Positions 14,576-16,353 of a stretch of DNA of 16,353 nt are shown here, one piece after another. Each line of letters opens with the position of its first letter. Position 1 is the stretch's first letter. The translations under genes and the position numbers were made by a program. The notes beneath the pieces were generated by a model. The model ran no database searches and had not been told where the DNA came from. It saw only the letters and a list, made by a program, of their open reading frames with translations. Source of the DNA: an uncultured Veillonella sp. (GTDB lineage: Bacteria; Bacillota; Negativicutes; Veillonellales; Veillonellaceae); assembly GCF_915069625.1 (NCBI RefSeq), contig NZ_CAJZFD010000026.1:1-16353 (forward strand). Direction: 5' to 3'.

Positions 14576-14581
14576 TATAAT
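14576..14581 (+). promoter_or_regulatory. Possible -10 element for phosphoglucomutase
   Basis: A perfect TATAAT 41 bases before the ATG, without a convincing -35 hexamer. ATCTCA (14553-14558) and a TGAGAT copy just before the ribosome binding site form a distant inverted repeat of unknown meaning. The other bases of 14500-14622 are AT-rich and show no terminator. Confidence 0.3.
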
Positions 14582-14622
14582 ATTTTATGAATGACATATA
14601 CATTTGAGATTAGGAGGTTCCT

Positions 14623-16260
14623 ATGGCTCATAAATTAGCAGGTACGCCTGTACAAGAACAAGATATTATAGATGTACAAACTCTGGTAGATGCCTATTTT
14701 GACAATGCACCAGATGTAACTGATCCGACACAACTCGTATCCTTCGGTACATCAGGCCACCGTGGTACCTCTTTAAATGGTACCTTTACGGATTTACACG
14801 TAGCGGCTATTACACAGGCAATCTGTGATGGTCGTGGTCAATTTGGTGCGACAGGGCCCATTTTTGTGGGCCAAGATACACATGCCTTATCTCAGCCTGC
14901 ATTAGTAACAGTGCTTGAGGTACTTGCTGGTAATGGTGTGACTGCCATGGTTGATGCGGATATGGACTTTGTTCCAACACCATCTGTGTCTCGTGCAATC
15001 ATTCGATATAATGAAAGTCACGATAAAAAAGCAGATGGTATCGTTATTACACCATCTCACAATCCTCCAGATAATGGGGGCATTAAGTATAATGCTACCA
15101 ACGGTGGCCCTGCAGATACGTTGATTACAAAATGGATTGAAACCCGCGCCAATGAGTACGTTCGTGCTTATTGTGAATTAGAAGGGTTTAAACGCATTAG
15201 CATAGATAATATTGAACCAGATCAACAAGTGCCTTATGACTATAAGGGCTTATATGTGGAAGAGTTATCTTCCATCATCAATATGGAAGCAATTCAAAGT
15301 GCGAAGCCTAAAGTTCTTGTCAATGCATTAGGTGGTAGTGGCCTTGGTTATTGGCGTGCTATTAAAGAACGATATAATCTCAATATGGATATTATCAATG
15401 ATGAATACGATCCAACCTTTAGCTTTATGACCTATGACCATGATGGCAAGGTGCGTATGGATTGTTCCTCTGAATATGCGATGGCGGATGTAACTAAACA
15501 AATTGGCAATTATGATCTCGCTGTTGGCAATGATCCTGATTATGATCGCTACGGTATCGTTACTGCAGAGGGCCTTATTTCACCAAATGCATTCCTTACA
15601 GCGGCTGCGGATTATCTGTTTACAACCCGTGGTTGGACTGATAAAGGGGTAGGTAAAACCGTTGTTTGTACCACTATGATTGATAAATGGGCGGCTGTTA
15701 AAGACATTCCGGTTTATGAGGTTCCGGTAGGCTTTAAATATTTTAGCTCTTTATTATTTGATGGTGAGATTGGTATCGGCGGTGAAGAATCTGCAGGCGC
15801 ATCGTTCCTTAAAAAGGACGGCACCGTATGGACTACCGATAAAGACGGCATGGTAATGGCGCTTCTAGCAATGGAAATGTATGCCGTTATGGGCACAACT
15901 GTTGATCGCCTCTACAATAATATTGTTGAAGGTTGTGGTGACCCACGATTTGGTCGCATTGATGCGGCTTGTACAAAGGCGGCAAAGGCCAAGTTGAAAC
16001 AGTTGAATGCAAGTTCCATTACGGCCACAGAGGTAGATGGAGACCCTATTACGAATATACGCACTACATCTTTATACAAGGATATGCCCATCGATGGGGT
16101 TCGCGTAGAAACTGAAACAGGTTGGTTTGTAGCGCGTCCGTCCGGTACAGAGGATTTGTATAAAATCTATGGTGAAAGCTATAAAGGGGATAAAGGTTTA
16201 GTCGCATTATTGACAGCAGGAGAGGCTATCGTAACGGCTGCATTATCCGACGAAGTGTAA
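14623..16260 (+). CDS. pgm: Alpha-D-phosphohexomutase: phosphoglucomutase
   Basis: A 545-residue enzyme interconverting glucose-1-phosphate and glucose-6-phosphate, feeding UDP-glucose and envelope polysaccharide synthesis. All four phosphohexomutase motifs are visible: the N-terminal FGTSGHRG (41-48), the active-site TPSHNPPDNGGIKYN with phosphoserine S145, the metal loop DPDYDR (304-309), the sugar-binding GGEESAGASF (386-395) and the phosphate-binding RPSGTEDLYKIYGES (505-519). The length matches the E. coli Pgm type (546 residues) rather than the bifunctional PGM/PMM or GlmM types. TAGGAGG precedes the ATG. The gene is complete. In Veillonella, which does not ferment sugars, such an enzyme would serve biosynthesis; that is family and genus knowledge, not seen here. 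Confidence 0.96.
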   Translation: MAHKLAGTPVQEQDIIDVQTLVDAYFDNAPDVTDPTQLVSFGTSGHRGTSLNGTFTDLHVAAITQAICDGRGQFGATGPIFVGQDTHALSQPALVTVLEVLAGNGVTAMVDADMDFVPTPSVSRAIIRYNESHDKKADGIVITPSHNPPDNGGIKYNATNGGPADTLITKWIETRANEYVRAYCELEGFKRISIDNIEPDQQVPYDYKGLYVEELSSIINMEAIQSAKPKVLVNALGGSGLGYWRAIKERYNLNMDIINDEYDPTFSFMTYDHDGKVRMDCSSEYAMADVTKQIGNYDLAVGNDPDYDRYGIVTAEGLISPNAFLTAAADYLFTTRGWTDKGVGKTVVCTTMIDKWAAVKDIPVYEVPVGFKYFSSLLFDGEIGIGGEESAGASFLKKDGTVWTTDKDGMVMALLAMEMYAVMGTTVDRLYNNIVEGCGDPRFGRIDAACTKAAKAKLKQLNASSITATEVDGDPITNIRTTSLYKDMPIDGVRVETETGWFVARPSGTEDLYKIYGESYKGDKGLVALLTAGEAIVTAALSDEV

Positions 16261-16316
16261 AATACTGTTTTTACATGAAAACTCATGAAGATTTCACCGT
16301 AGAAAAGTAATAAATG

Positions 16317-16325
16317 TGATATAAT
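16317..16325 (+). promoter_or_regulatory. Extended -10 element near the right edge
   Basis: TGA-TATAAT at 16317-16325 probably drives a gene beyond the window. No -35 hexamer or ribosome binding site is visible, and no clear terminator for pgm lies in 16261-16316. Confidence 0.3.
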
Positions 16326-16353
16326 ATATTAATATAGTTTATTGAATACCCTG

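Overview
The window looks like chromosome from a member of the Negativicutes, most likely Veillonella. This is inferred from the style of the proteins, the moderate-to-low GC content, strong AGGAGG-type ribosome binding sites, TTG starts and the gene mix (Glu dehydrogenase, AGCS symporter, FCD-type GntR regulator, queuosine genes, alpha-PGM). No rRNA or other marker is present, so the genus is a judgement. There are 14 protein genes, and no tRNA, CRISPR array or insertion sequence was seen.

Region by region. Bases 1-972 hold a membrane-anchored DUF3829-like protein on the minus strand. Bases 1215-4041 hold a compact, AT-rich type II restriction-modification pair: a Sau3AI/MutH-family endonuclease followed by a C5-cytosine methyltransferase with its own promoter and terminator, probably specific for GATC. 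A secreted protein of unknown function (4067-4612) follows. Next on the plus strand come a two-domain sulfurtransferase with a small membrane protein, exonuclease III, and queC. About 470 bases without a gene (7583-8052) then contain an unexplained, strongly structured 208-nt element and a candidate preQ1-type riboswitch with terminator in front of queT. Convergent on these, on the minus strand, are glutamate dehydrogenase, an AGCS amino acid:cation symporter, and an ispE-gntR pair overlapping by 4 bases. Divergent from ispE are a YitT-family membrane protein and phosphoglucomutase on the plus strand.

How they work together. queC makes preQ0, while queT is expected to import a queuosine precursor. 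The symporter and Glu dehydrogenase suggest amino acid uptake and catabolism, and the neighbouring GntR/FCD regulator is the natural candidate to control them. Operator-like motifs shared by these promoters support that only weakly. IspE belongs to the MEP isoprenoid pathway, exonuclease III to base excision repair, and PGM links glucose-6-P and glucose-1-P for envelope sugar nucleotides.

The two observations most worth attention are the methyltransferase promoter, whose -35 hexamer and start region contain the predicted GATC target of the enzyme itself (a possible methylation feedback loop), and the 208-nt nested-stem element between queC and queT, which matches no RNA family I can name.
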